NCBI GenBank assembly: GCA_026391755.1
Contig: JAPLDN010000265.1
Span: 1-37,490, forward strand
From: Bacteroidota bacterium
Lineage (GTDB): Bacteria > Bacteroidota > Bacteroidia > Bacteroidales > FEN-979
Length of the DNA stretch: 37,490 bases
Reading direction: 5' to 3'
A model generated the notes under the pieces. The model was not told the DNA's origin. It was given only the letters and a program-made list of their open reading frames with translations, and made no database searches. The position numbers and the translations under genes were made by a program. This document shows positions 14,200-21,093 of the stretch, in pieces; position 1 is the first letter of the stretch; the number at the start of each line of letters is the position of its first letter.

Positions 14200-14550
14200 A
14201 TGAAAACCAAAAGCTTAGTAAAATTCGTTTTTATTCTGATCTCTCTTCTCATCCTCGGAGGCTCGTCCTTTGCCGGGAAAACTATTAAAGACACCGCAGC
14301 TACCATCAGGGAAGCCATTCAGCAACAGGTCAAGCATCCCGGTTATATAAAGGTCCAGGATAATCTCTGCTGCGCCGATATCCTTTTCACTGTTACCACC
14401 GATGGCAAACTGCTTATTAAACGTATCATTACTGATAATGATGCCCTGAGTGACTACATTAAAGAAAAGTTCAGCGAGATCAGTTTTTCCAAACTCGGAA
14501 GCCCCCTGAACCAGTATTATCGCATAAAACTCTCTTTCCGTCTTATCTAA
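14200..14550 (+). CDS. Small secreted protein of unknown function
   Basis: The ATG at 14200 is chosen because GGAGGAA (14187-14193) lies seven bases before it; the ATG at 14185 would overlap that ribosome binding site. The product has 116 residues with a signal peptide (MKTKSLVKFVFILISLLILGGSSFAGK). The mature part is a small alpha/beta domain: AATIREAIQQQVKHPGYIKV, a CC pair in NLCCADILFTVTTDGKLLIKRI, and SDYIKEKFSEISF followed by YYRIKLSFRLI. The beta-helix-beta run with TTDGKL and a final hydrophobic strand is reminiscent of TonB C-terminal-like small proteins, but I cannot assign a family. A strong promoter and a strong terminator bracket it as a monocistronic unit. Confidence 0.75.
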   Translation: MKTKSLVKFVFILISLLILGGSSFAGKTIKDTAATIREAIQQQVKHPGYIKVQDNLCCADILFTVTTDGKLLIKRIITDNDALSDYIKEKFSEISFSKLGSPLNQYYRIKLSFRLI

Positions 14551-14586
14551 GGCATGTACCGTTGATTAGTTACCTGATTGCATGGG

Positions 14587-14618
14587 AGCTGCTTTCCTTA
14601 AGGAAGGCAGCTTTTTTT
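14587..14618 (+). terminator. Rho-independent terminator
   Basis: AGCTGCTTTCC (14587-14597), loop TTAA, then GGAAGGCAGCT (14602-14612) pairs with a single G-T wobble, followed by six T residues. It ends the transcript of the small secreted protein. It falls inside the overlong MFS frame that begins at 14562, which supports the later MFS start. Confidence 0.88.
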
Positions 14619-14637
14619 ATTCTGTCGGGGAGTTTTA

Positions 14638-14645
14638 TATATTTG
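14638..14645 (+). promoter_or_regulatory. Bacteroidetes -7 element for the MFS gene
   Basis: TATATTTG matches TAnnTTTG, lies after the terminator and 30 bp before ATG 14676. The -33 region is T-rich (TTT) without a perfect TTG. Confidence 0.5.
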
Positions 14646-14675
14646 CCATTCGTTGATCACCCTGACAAACATTCC

Positions 14676-15827
14676 ATGGAAGCAAAAAAACTGAACATCC
14701 CCAAACTCCTGCCCGTGTTAATGGCTTTTATCGTCATGAGTTTTGTCGACCTGGTCGGCATCGGCGTTGACCGGGTGAGCAAAGACATGAGCCTGAGCGC
14801 AACACTGGGACAGCTTATCCCTTCAGCTGCCTTTCTCTGGTTTTTGCTGTTATCGGTTCCCGTGGGAATCATGCAGGCCAAGATCGGCAAACGGAAGATG
14901 CTGAATGTCGGGATTATGGTGACTGCCTTCGGACTGCTGTTCCCGTTCTTCATGTATTCCTTTTCGATGGTGCTGTTCGGGTTTGCATTGCTGGGGATAG
15001 GGAATACGATCGTACAGGTGTCGGCCAACCCCCTGCTGGTAGATGTCGTGCCTTCGAACCGCACTTCAAGTTTTCTGAGTTTTTCCCAGTTCGTCAAAGC
15101 CATCGGCTCCATGATAGGCGCCCCGCTTGCAGGTTACTTCGCCCTGAAGTTCGGCGACTGGAAGCTGCTATTTCTCGTCTTCGGGATCGTATCTATACTT
15201 ACGGCCATCTGGCTTGGATTTACAAAGGTGGATGAGCGCAGGCAGGAAGACATCAAAGTGACTTTCGGTTCGGCCTTCAGCCTGCTTGGCAACGGGTTCA
15301 TTTTCATGATGGTACTTGCAATTTTCGTAGTCGTTGGGATCGATGTCGGGTTCAACTCGAACTCAGGACAGTTCCTGATCAAGCATTTCGGGATTGAGCA
15401 GACCGCCGCAGAATCGGGCCGCAGCGTGTATTTTTTCGGACGTATGCTGGGAACCTTTGCCGGTGCAATAATGCTTACAAAATTTTCTTCACGTAAATTC
15501 TTAATGGGGACATCGTTTCTCGGTATACTGGCCCTGATTGCCATACTGGTCATTCCCTCTGCTGTTGCAGCCTGGATCCTGGTATTCCTTATCGGGATGT
15601 TCGTTGCCAACATCTGGCCCCTTGTATTTTCCATAGCCGTTGAAAAATATCCCAACCGCACCAACGAGATCTCCGGGCTCATGATGAGCGCAATATCCGG
15701 CGGAGCTGTCATTCCCCTGATCATGGGATGGGTAAGCGACCTCAGCACTGTTGCTGCAGGGATCTACGTGTTGATCGCATGCATGCTTTACCTTTTCTGG
15801 GTGGGGGTGTACAGCCTGAAGAAATAG
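14676..15827 (+). CDS. MFS transporter, sugar-type
   Basis: The start is placed at ATG 14676 (MEAKKLNIPKLLPVLMAF), because the frame from 14562 would run through the terminator and promoter. The product has 383 residues with about 12 hydrophobic helices. Early residues FVDLVGIGVD, and then VPVGIMQAKIGKRKMLNVG (the loop 2-3 signature GxxxxxxGKRK), are typical of MFS; the VDLVG opening resembles the FucP/sugar branch of Bacteroidetes MFS proteins. Later features are GIGNTIVQVSANPLLVDVVPSNRTSSFLSFSQF and MFVANIWPLVFSIAVEKYPNRTNEISGLM. It should be an inner-membrane proton symporter; the substrate is unproven. The gene stands alone, followed by the repeat at 15833-15982 and the convergent aldo/keto reductase. 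Confidence 0.85.
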   Translation: MEAKKLNIPKLLPVLMAFIVMSFVDLVGIGVDRVSKDMSLSATLGQLIPSAAFLWFLLLSVPVGIMQAKIGKRKMLNVGIMVTAFGLLFPFFMYSFSMVLFGFALLGIGNTIVQVSANPLLVDVVPSNRTSSFLSFSQFVKAIGSMIGAPLAGYFALKFGDWKLLFLVFGIVSILTAIWLGFTKVDERRQEDIKVTFGSAFSLLGNGFIFMMVLAIFVVVGIDVGFNSNSGQFLIKHFGIEQTAAESGRSVYFFGRMLGTFAGAIMLTKFSSRKFLMGTSFLGILALIAILVIPSAVAAWILVFLIGMFVANIWPLVFSIAVEKYPNRTNEISGLMMSAISGGAVIPLIMGWVSDLSTVAAGIYVLIACMLYLFWVGVYSLKK

Positions 15828-15832
15828 CGAGG

Positions 15833-15982
15833 TAGCGAAGTATAATGCAAAAGCTGCCTTGGCTTCCAGGAGCGAACCTGGGGAAAGACTCAAACTATGT
15901 GAATGTTTGTGTGAGGGACGCAGAAGGCGCAGCAGCGTTGTATTAATACGAGCTACAGCAGCGGTGTAAAGATGCGAGCTAG
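15833..15982. repeat. Modular intergenic repeat, copy A
   Basis: This 150-bp gap holds blocks shared with copy B at 17058-17253: AGCGAAGTATAATGCA, AAGCTGCCTTGG, GAGCGAACCTGG and GACGCAGAAGGCGCAGC. A short stem CCAGG (15866-15870) / CCTGG (15877-15881) is present here but not in copy B. It separates the convergent MFS and aldo/keto reductase genes and contains no coding frame. Confidence 0.75.
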
Positions 15983-17008
15983 TTATACTTTCGGTACTCT
16001 TCCATCCGCCTGTCGCTCGACCATCCAGCCGGGATATTCCTTGCCAAGTTCACTCACGTAATCGAGGCGGGACATTTCATCCGCAGTCAACATTAAAGTC
16101 GTGGAAGCGATATTCTCGCGAAGCTGGTCTTCTTTCTTCGCCCCGATGATGATACTGGTGACTCCTTTCTTGCGGAGCATCCAGGCGAGTGCGACGCGGG
16201 CTACAGCAACACCGTGGGCCGAGGCAATTTCCTGCATCAGTTCGATGATTTCATAAGCCTTTTCTTTGTTTACCGGCGGAAAGTCGAATTCGTCACGCCT
16301 GCTGTTCCCGGCTTTTTGGGTTTTCCTCGTGAACTTTCCCGAGAGGAAACCCCCGGCCAGCGGGCTCCAGGGCATGATGCCAAGGTTTTCCGACAGGGCC
16401 ATGGGAACGATCTCGCGTTCGATGTCGCGGCCTGCGATGCTGTAATAATTCTGGAGGGCGACGAATTTGTTCCATCCCATCTTTTCCGCTATGGCATTGG
16501 CTTTGACCACCATCCATGCGGGATGGTTGCTGATGCCGAGGTAGCGCACCTTCCCCGACCTGACCACTTCCTCGAGTCCGTGCATCGTTTCTTCAAGTCC
16601 GGTCACCGGGTCCACCCCGTGGATGTACAACAGGTCGATATGGTCGAGGCCCAGCCTTTGCAGGCTGTCATCTATGCTGTATTGTATGTGAAGCCTGGAT
16701 AATCCCACCTGGTTCACCCCTTCGCCCATGCGTCCCCTCACCTTGGTGGCAATGAATACATCCTGGCGGTTGGTTCCCAAGCCTTTCAGGGCATTGCCAA
16801 GGAGGATCTCCGATAAGCCTTCAGAGTAAACATTGGCTGTATCTATGAAATTGATCCCGCTTTCGAGGGCGATCCTGACAAGATTGGTGACTTCTTCCTG
16901 GGGCAGTTTCCCGATATTCGTCCAGAATCCTTTTCCGCCGAAAGTCATCGCTCCAAGGCAGAGTTCAGATACCAGGACTCCCGTGTTGCCAAGTGTGTTG
17001 TAACGCAT
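15983..17008 (-). CDS. Aldo/keto reductase
   Basis: The product has 341 residues and a TIM-barrel AKR sequence. The catalytic tetrad is visible: D56 and Y61 in FIDTANVYSEG, K89 in IATKV, and H130 in LLYIHGVD. NADPH-binding regions near the C-terminus include PWSPLAGGFLSGKF and GVTSIIIGAKKEDQLREN. AKRs reduce aldehydes and ketones; the closest look is to the general YajO/IolS-type bacterial AKRs, without a defined substrate. ATG 17008 starts directly at the conserved MRYNTLGNTGVLVSELCLG. The gene is flanked on both sides by copies of the same modular repeat in the same orientation, so recombination could delete it. Confidence 0.93.
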   Translation of the reverse strand: MRYNTLGNTGVLVSELCLGAMTFGGKGFWTNIGKLPQEEVTNLVRIALESGINFIDTANVYSEGLSEILLGNALKGLGTNRQDVFIATKVRGRMGEGVNQVGLSRLHIQYSIDDSLQRLGLDHIDLLYIHGVDPVTGLEETMHGLEEVVRSGKVRYLGISNHPAWMVVKANAIAEKMGWNKFVALQNYYSIAGRDIEREIVPMALSENLGIMPWSPLAGGFLSGKFTRKTQKAGNSRRDEFDFPPVNKEKAYEIIELMQEIASAHGVAVARVALAWMLRKKGVTSIIIGAKKEDQLRENIASTTLMLTADEMSRLDYVSELGKEYPGWMVERQADGRVPKV

Positions 17009-17057
17009 TGTTTTACTTTTTGTTTACAAATAAACGATTTCCATGAAGAAATATTTT

Positions 17058-17253
17058 AGAGCGAAGTATAATGCACAAGCTGCCTTGGTATTTAGAGCGA
17101 AGCAACTTACATAAGCGGCCTTGGCTTCAAAGAGCGAACCTGGTGTAAGATTCTAACTTGGAGAATGTTAATGTGAGCGACGCAGAAGGCGCAGCCGCGA
17201 TGTAAGGTTGCGAGCGATAAGGTGCAGCAGCGTTGCATTTATACAAGCGATCG
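17058..17253. repeat. Modular intergenic repeat, copy B
   Basis: The blocks of copy A recur in the same order and orientation, with an insertion of about 38 bp that duplicates the first module (GAGCGAAG...CGGCCTTGG). The shared run GACGCAGAAGGCGCAGC appears at 17179-17195. The tail module GCAGCAGCGTTG (17224-17235) also matches copy A at 15928-15940. It ends at the stop codon of the EF-G gene. No coding frame is seen. Confidence 0.75.
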
Positions 17254-19317
17254 CTACTTCTTCTCCGCTAGCTTCTTCAGCACCTCTTCCTGCAATGCTT
17301 TCGGCAGGGCCTGGTACTGGTAAAACTCCATTGCGTAGTTGGCGCGTCCGGAGGAGACATTTCGGAGCTGGTTGGAATAACCGAACATTTCCATCAGGGG
17401 AACAAATACATTGATCTTCTGGGATCCTTTGCGGTAACGGCGCATTCCCTCAATTTTTCCACGGCGGCGGTTGAGGTTGCCCACGATATCGCCAATGTAT
17501 TCGTCGGGCGTGTTAACTTCGACCTTCATGATGGGTTCCAGCAGAATAGGGTTGGCTTTCATGAATCCCTGCTTGAAGCCGATGGCTGCACAGGTCTGGA
17601 ATGCCATATCCGAAGAGTCAACCGCATGGAAGCTTCCGTCGAGAAGGGTTACCCTCACGTCAACAATGGGATATCCTGCAAGAATACCCCTGTCGAGACT
17701 CTTTTCAAGTCCTTTTCTGACCGAAGTAATAAATTCGGCCGGGATAGCCCCGCCTTTGATATGTTCCACAAATTCAAAGCCTTTACCCGGGTTAGGTTCA
17801 ATACGCATCACGGTATGTGCGAACTGGCCCTTGCCGCCGGTCTGCTTAACATGTCTGTAATTCGATTCCACTTCCTGGGTGATTGTTTCGCGGAAGGCAA
17901 CGGAAGGTTCACCAACAATGGCATCGACCTTGAATTCAGTTTTGAGCCTGTCGACTATGATCTCGAGATGAAGCTCGCCCATCCCTGCGATCACGGTTTC
18001 TTCGGTTTCCTCGTCATACCTTACATTGAAAGAAGGATCTTCGGTAGTAAGCTTATGAAGTGCTTCGCCAAGTTTAGACTGGTCTCCCCGCTTTGAAGGT
18101 GTTATCTTCAATTCAATCACTGAAGGTGGAACATGAATGTTTTCAAGCAGTAAACGATGCTCATCACTGCACAGAGTGTCGCCTGTCTTTGTAAGTTTAA
18201 GGCCGATAAGCGCTACGATATCGCCCGGGCCTGCTTCTGCAACTTCCTCCCTTTCCTTGGCATGGATCTTCATGATACGGCCGATGCGTTCGTGTTTTTT
18301 CTTGGTGGCATTGTACACCTGCATCCCGCTTTTGAGGGTACCTGAAAAGACCCGGGTAAACGTTTGTTGTCCGACGTAAGGGTCATGAATAAGCTTAAAT
18401 GCAAGTGCCGAAAAAGGTTCCTTGGGTGAAGGATGGCAGCTGTGCAGTTTTTCAGGATCATCCAGGTCGGTACCTGTTACGGCTCCTTTATCAATGGGTG
18501 AAGGAAGATAGTCGGTAACAGCATCGAGGATCAGTTGAACTCCTTTATTTTTATAGGCCGCACCGCAGAAGACCGGGGTAATGAGGAGTTTGAGCGTGGC
18601 TTCGCGGGCAACACGTTTCAGAAGGTCGGCTGGCACCTCCTTTTCTTCAAAGAACAACTCCATGATCTCTTCGTTGAATTCGGCAACCTTTTCAACAACC
18701 TTCGCCCTGGCCTGTTCAACTTTCACTTTATATTCTTCCGGGATGGGGATCTCTATCCTCTCCATTTCCTCAAACCTGTATGCCTTCCGCTCTATCACGT
18801 CGACGATGCCCTCAAAATGTTCTTCATCCCCCATCTGCACCTGGAAAGGAAATGCGTTGGCGTCGAGGTATTTGTTCATCTGTTCAACCACCGCAGGGAA
18901 ATCGGCCCCTACCCTGTCCATTTTGTTGATGAATGCAATACGTGGCACCCTGTAACGGTCGGCCTGGTTCCATACTGTTTCACTCTGGGGCTCAACGCCA
19001 CCTACTGCGCAAAAAACGGCGATCATACCGTCGATAACGCGGAGGGAGCGTTCAACTTCGATGGTGAAGTCAACATGGCCCGGGGTATCGATGAGGTTGA
19101 TTGCATGGTTGTTCCATGAACAGGAGATCGCTGCGGATGCAATGGTGATTCCTCGCTCCTGCTCCTGTTTCATGAAGTCCATTGTAGCCTGTCCGTCGTG
19201 AACTTCGCCCATCTTACGGGTTTCACCTGTAAGAAACAGGATACGTTCTGTAACTGTGGTCTTGCCTGCGTCGATATGAGCTGCAATCCCTATATTTCTA
19301 ACTCTGTTTAATGCCAT
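17254..19317 (-). CDS. fusA: Translation elongation factor G (stand-alone copy)
   Basis: The start is ATG 19317 (MALNRVRNIGIAAHIDAGKTT); the upstream TTG at 19338 overlaps the promoter. The product has 687 residues. G motifs are intact: AHIDAGKTT (13-21), RGITI (switch I), DTPGHVDF, and NKMD. Domains II-V follow, with the domain IV region TGGKGQFAHTVMR and the C-terminal GRRGKIEGM-type and GYSNQLRNVSSGRANYAMEF segments. EF-G drives ribosomal translocation and recycling. In Bacteroidetes the main fusA usually sits with rpsL and rpsG; here no ribosomal-protein gene is near, so this may be a paralog. The GTPase motifs are present, unlike the GTPase-deficient EF-G2 described in Bacteroides. Confidence 0.93.
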   Translation of the reverse strand: MALNRVRNIGIAAHIDAGKTTVTERILFLTGETRKMGEVHDGQATMDFMKQEQERGITIASAAISCSWNNHAINLIDTPGHVDFTIEVERSLRVIDGMIAVFCAVGGVEPQSETVWNQADRYRVPRIAFINKMDRVGADFPAVVEQMNKYLDANAFPFQVQMGDEEHFEGIVDVIERKAYRFEEMERIEIPIPEEYKVKVEQARAKVVEKVAEFNEEIMELFFEEKEVPADLLKRVAREATLKLLITPVFCGAAYKNKGVQLILDAVTDYLPSPIDKGAVTGTDLDDPEKLHSCHPSPKEPFSALAFKLIHDPYVGQQTFTRVFSGTLKSGMQVYNATKKKHERIGRIMKIHAKEREEVAEAGPGDIVALIGLKLTKTGDTLCSDEHRLLLENIHVPPSVIELKITPSKRGDQSKLGEALHKLTTEDPSFNVRYDEETEETVIAGMGELHLEIIVDRLKTEFKVDAIVGEPSVAFRETITQEVESNYRHVKQTGGKGQFAHTVMRIEPNPGKGFEFVEHIKGGAIPAEFITSVRKGLEKSLDRGILAGYPIVDVRVTLLDGSFHAVDSSDMAFQTCAAIGFKQGFMKANPILLEPIMKVEVNTPDEYIGDIVGNLNRRRGKIEGMRRYRKGSQKINVFVPLMEMFGYSNQLRNVSSGRANYAMEFYQYQALPKALQEEVLKKLAEKK

Positions 19318-19335
19318 GATTTTCAAATTGGGGTG

Positions 19336-19343
19336 CAAAGGTA
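19336..19343 (-). promoter_or_regulatory. Bacteroidetes -7 element for EF-G
   Basis: The minus strand reads TACCTTTG, a full match to TAnnTTTG, 18 bases before ATG 19317. No matching TTG was seen at the ideal -33 distance. Confidence 0.5.
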
Positions 19344-19512
19344 CGATTTTTTTGAGAATGTGCGGAAGATCGTGGAAAAGAACATGTTGGCGGTCACGGT
19401 GAAGGGCCTGTATAAGGGGGTATTTGAGAGCGAAAATGAATCTAATAATTGATATGGCAGTCTTTGGGGACCTTTGACTATTTGCATTCTTTCAAATTCA
19501 CTAAAAGATTTT

Positions 19513-19520
19513 TATCTTTG
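19513..19520 (+). promoter_or_regulatory. Bacteroidetes -7 element for the K+ channel gene
   Basis: TATCTTTG matches TAnnTTTG and lies 19 bp before ATG 19540. The -33 position carries TTT/TTC, not TTG. Confidence 0.5.
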
Positions 19521-19539
19521 AATCATCTATCAATCCAGC

Positions 19540-20391
19540 ATGCAATTCACTGCCAAAACTCGTGAGATCGTTAAGTTCCTTCTCATTACCATGGGGATTT
19601 ATACATTTCTGATTTTCATGTTTGCCATATTGTATTATCAGACAGGAAGTATTGGATTTTACAGGCCTATCCAGAGGGTATATGAACCCATTGATTTTCA
19701 AAAAGCCATTTACTTCAGCATAGTTTCATTTCATACGATAGGATATGGCGATATTTATCCCCTGACAGCCACCGGCAGGTATATCCTTATGACCGAGGCT
19801 TTTTCATCCCTGTTTTTCACTTCGATATTTTCGGGCTTCCTGGTTTATTTTGTGATCAGGAGAAGGGATGATATTTTCACTACCCGTTTTGTTTATATCC
19901 GCCTTCGCAAGGAAAAGTGGTTCCTCTCAATACGGCTTGGGAATAAAGGCAGGACCCTCATCGACATGAAAGGCAAGTTTGAAGCATGGATTGTTCAGGA
20001 CAATTCAAGGGTAAGGATCTTTCAGCATGAAGAAGAAATGGCCGATATGGAAAGTATTTTATACTATGATATATTCCTTGATGAACACGGAACATCCAAA
20101 CTGAGGCATGCTTTGGTGGATTCAATCAGCGGGAAAATACTTTTACATATTAAATATGCATTCATTGGGAATGATATCAGCACCGGTGAACAGGTGGCCC
20201 ACGCAGTGTATTACGATTCCTCCAAATTCAGGTTCGGCAAGATGTTCGACAATGTTTATTCCTGGGATGAACACGGAAAAAGGGTTAATTTCAGGTGGAA
20301 GAATTTCGAAAAGATCGAGCCTCTCGAAGACAATTTCCTGCAGGCTTTTACAATGAATGCAAAAATACCTCAACCTGGATCTGACATCTGA
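19540..20391 (+). CDS. Inward-rectifier-like potassium channel
   Basis: The product has 283 residues. Two transmembrane helices (about 11-33, FLLITMGIYTFLIFMFAILYY, and 81-108, YILMTEAFSSLFFTSIFSGFLVYFVI) flank a pore loop with the selectivity filter TIGYGD (about residues 66-71). The C-terminal 170 residues are a beta-rich cytoplasmic domain (FVYIRLRKEKWFLSIRLGNKGRTLIDMKGKFEAWI...) like the IRK/KirBac immunoglobulin-like gating domain. Kir channels conduct K+ as tetramers in the inner membrane and are gated by ligands bound to this domain. The gene is monocistronic, with its own promoter and a hairpin overlapping its stop codon, just before tRNA-Val. Confidence 0.88.
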   Translation: MQFTAKTREIVKFLLITMGIYTFLIFMFAILYYQTGSIGFYRPIQRVYEPIDFQKAIYFSIVSFHTIGYGDIYPLTATGRYILMTEAFSSLFFTSIFSGFLVYFVIRRRDDIFTTRFVYIRLRKEKWFLSIRLGNKGRTLIDMKGKFEAWIVQDNSRVRIFQHEEEMADMESILYYDIFLDEHGTSKLRHALVDSISGKILLHIKYAFIGNDISTGEQVAHAVYYDSSKFRFGKMFDNVYSWDEHGKRVNFRWKNFEKIEPLEDNFLQAFTMNAKIPQPGSDI

Positions 20392-20412
20392 TATCTGAAA
20401 GCAGATGTCAGA
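20380..20412 (+). terminator. Hairpin overlapping the channel stop codon
   Basis: TCTGACATCTG (20380-20390) pairs perfectly with CAGATGTCAGA (20402-20412) across an 11-base loop. The TGA stop at 20389-20391 lies in the left arm. A short T run follows at 20420-20423. It probably ends the channel transcript before the tRNA promoter. Confidence 0.6.
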
Positions 20413-20430
20413 GAAACTATTTTAATTTCA

Positions 20431-20438
20431 TACCTTTG
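20431..20438 (+). promoter_or_regulatory. Bacteroidetes -7 element for tRNA-Val
   Basis: TACCTTTG matches TAnnTTTG and lies 10 bp before the mature tRNA 5' end, leaving a very short leader. Confidence 0.5.
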
Positions 20439-20448
20439 CCTTACTTCC

Positions 20449-20523
20449 GGGATGTTAGCTCAGCCGGTTCAGAGCGCGCGCCTCACACGCGCGAGGTCAC
20501 TGGTTCGAATCCAGTACATCCCA
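20449..20523 (+). tRNA. tRNA-Val, anticodon CAC
   Basis: A full cloverleaf is visible: acceptor GGGATGT/ACATCCC, D arm GCTC...GAGC, anticodon stem CGCGC/GCGCG around the seven-base loop CTCACAC (anticodon CAC at 20484-20486, reading GUG valine codons), variable loop AGGTC, and T arm ACTGG-TTCGAAT-CCAGT. The discriminator base is A at 20523. CCA is not encoded and must be added after transcription. Confidence 0.96.
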
Positions 20524-20723
20524 CAAGCAAAAGCAAGGCATTTTGTATCCTGATCTCCTTGATCATTTCCCTCCCTTAAATTATTCCTGTCCCCGGCTAA
20601 AACTCGATTTTTTCCCGATCCGGTTGAAAACAATTTGATAAATAATACAAATTCAGGCATAACCGGGTATTTTGTATATTTAAGTTTGTTTCAAATCGTA
20701 TTTTGAATAAAAGAATCTGAATC

Positions 20724-21077
20724 ATGAGACCTGTTCTGGTTTTCTTTTTCCTCTGTATTGCATTGCTTATGAACGCCCGGTCAAATCCTGATCAGCAAAA
20801 GGGATCAGTAAAAGTCCCGGATAGAAAAATGCCGAAAAATGCCAGTTACACCTACACTCTTATTCCGGCAGAAAACAAAACTTGGTGTTATGATATTTAC
20901 ATTGATAAAAAGTTGTTTATCCATCAACCCAGCATCCCCGGTTTGCCAGGTAACCATGGTTTTAAAACCAAAGTCGATGCCGAAAAAATAGCGAAACTGG
21001 TGATTGATAAAATTACAAAGGGCGAAATGCCGCCAAGTATTACTATTGAAGAAATGAAGAAATTAAAAGTCCTGTAA
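20724..21077 (+). CDS. DUF4907 family secreted protein
   Basis: The product has 117 residues with a signal peptide (MRPVLVFFFLCIALLMNARS). The mature domain reads NKTWCYDIYIDKKLFIHQPSIPGLPGNHGFKTKVDAEKIAKLVIDKITKGEMPPSITIEEMKKL, the DUF4907 pattern (TWxYDIxxxxKLFIHQPxIPxxxGxxGF). The function of the domain is unknown. In Bacteroidetes such genes often sit beside kelch-repeat surface proteins, as here: the next gene starts 16 bp downstream, which indicates one operon. TAAGTTTG at 20681-20688 is a possible -7 element. By context it may help secrete, fold or retain the kelch protein. Confidence 0.85.
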   Translation: MRPVLVFFFLCIALLMNARSNPDQQKGSVKVPDRKMPKNASYTYTLIPAENKTWCYDIYIDKKLFIHQPSIPGLPGNHGFKTKVDAEKIAKLVIDKITKGEMPPSITIEEMKKLKVL

Positions 21078-21093
21078 CACAATTAATATTCGT

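Noticed and set aside
14562..14675. N-terminal extension of the MFS frame
   Set aside because: It runs through a strong rho-independent terminator (14587-14618) and the likely promoter, so the ATG at 14676 was chosen.
18535..19119. 194-codon plus-strand frame inside the EF-G gene
   Set aside because: It is antisense to conserved G-domain sequence; long shadows are common in highly conserved genes.
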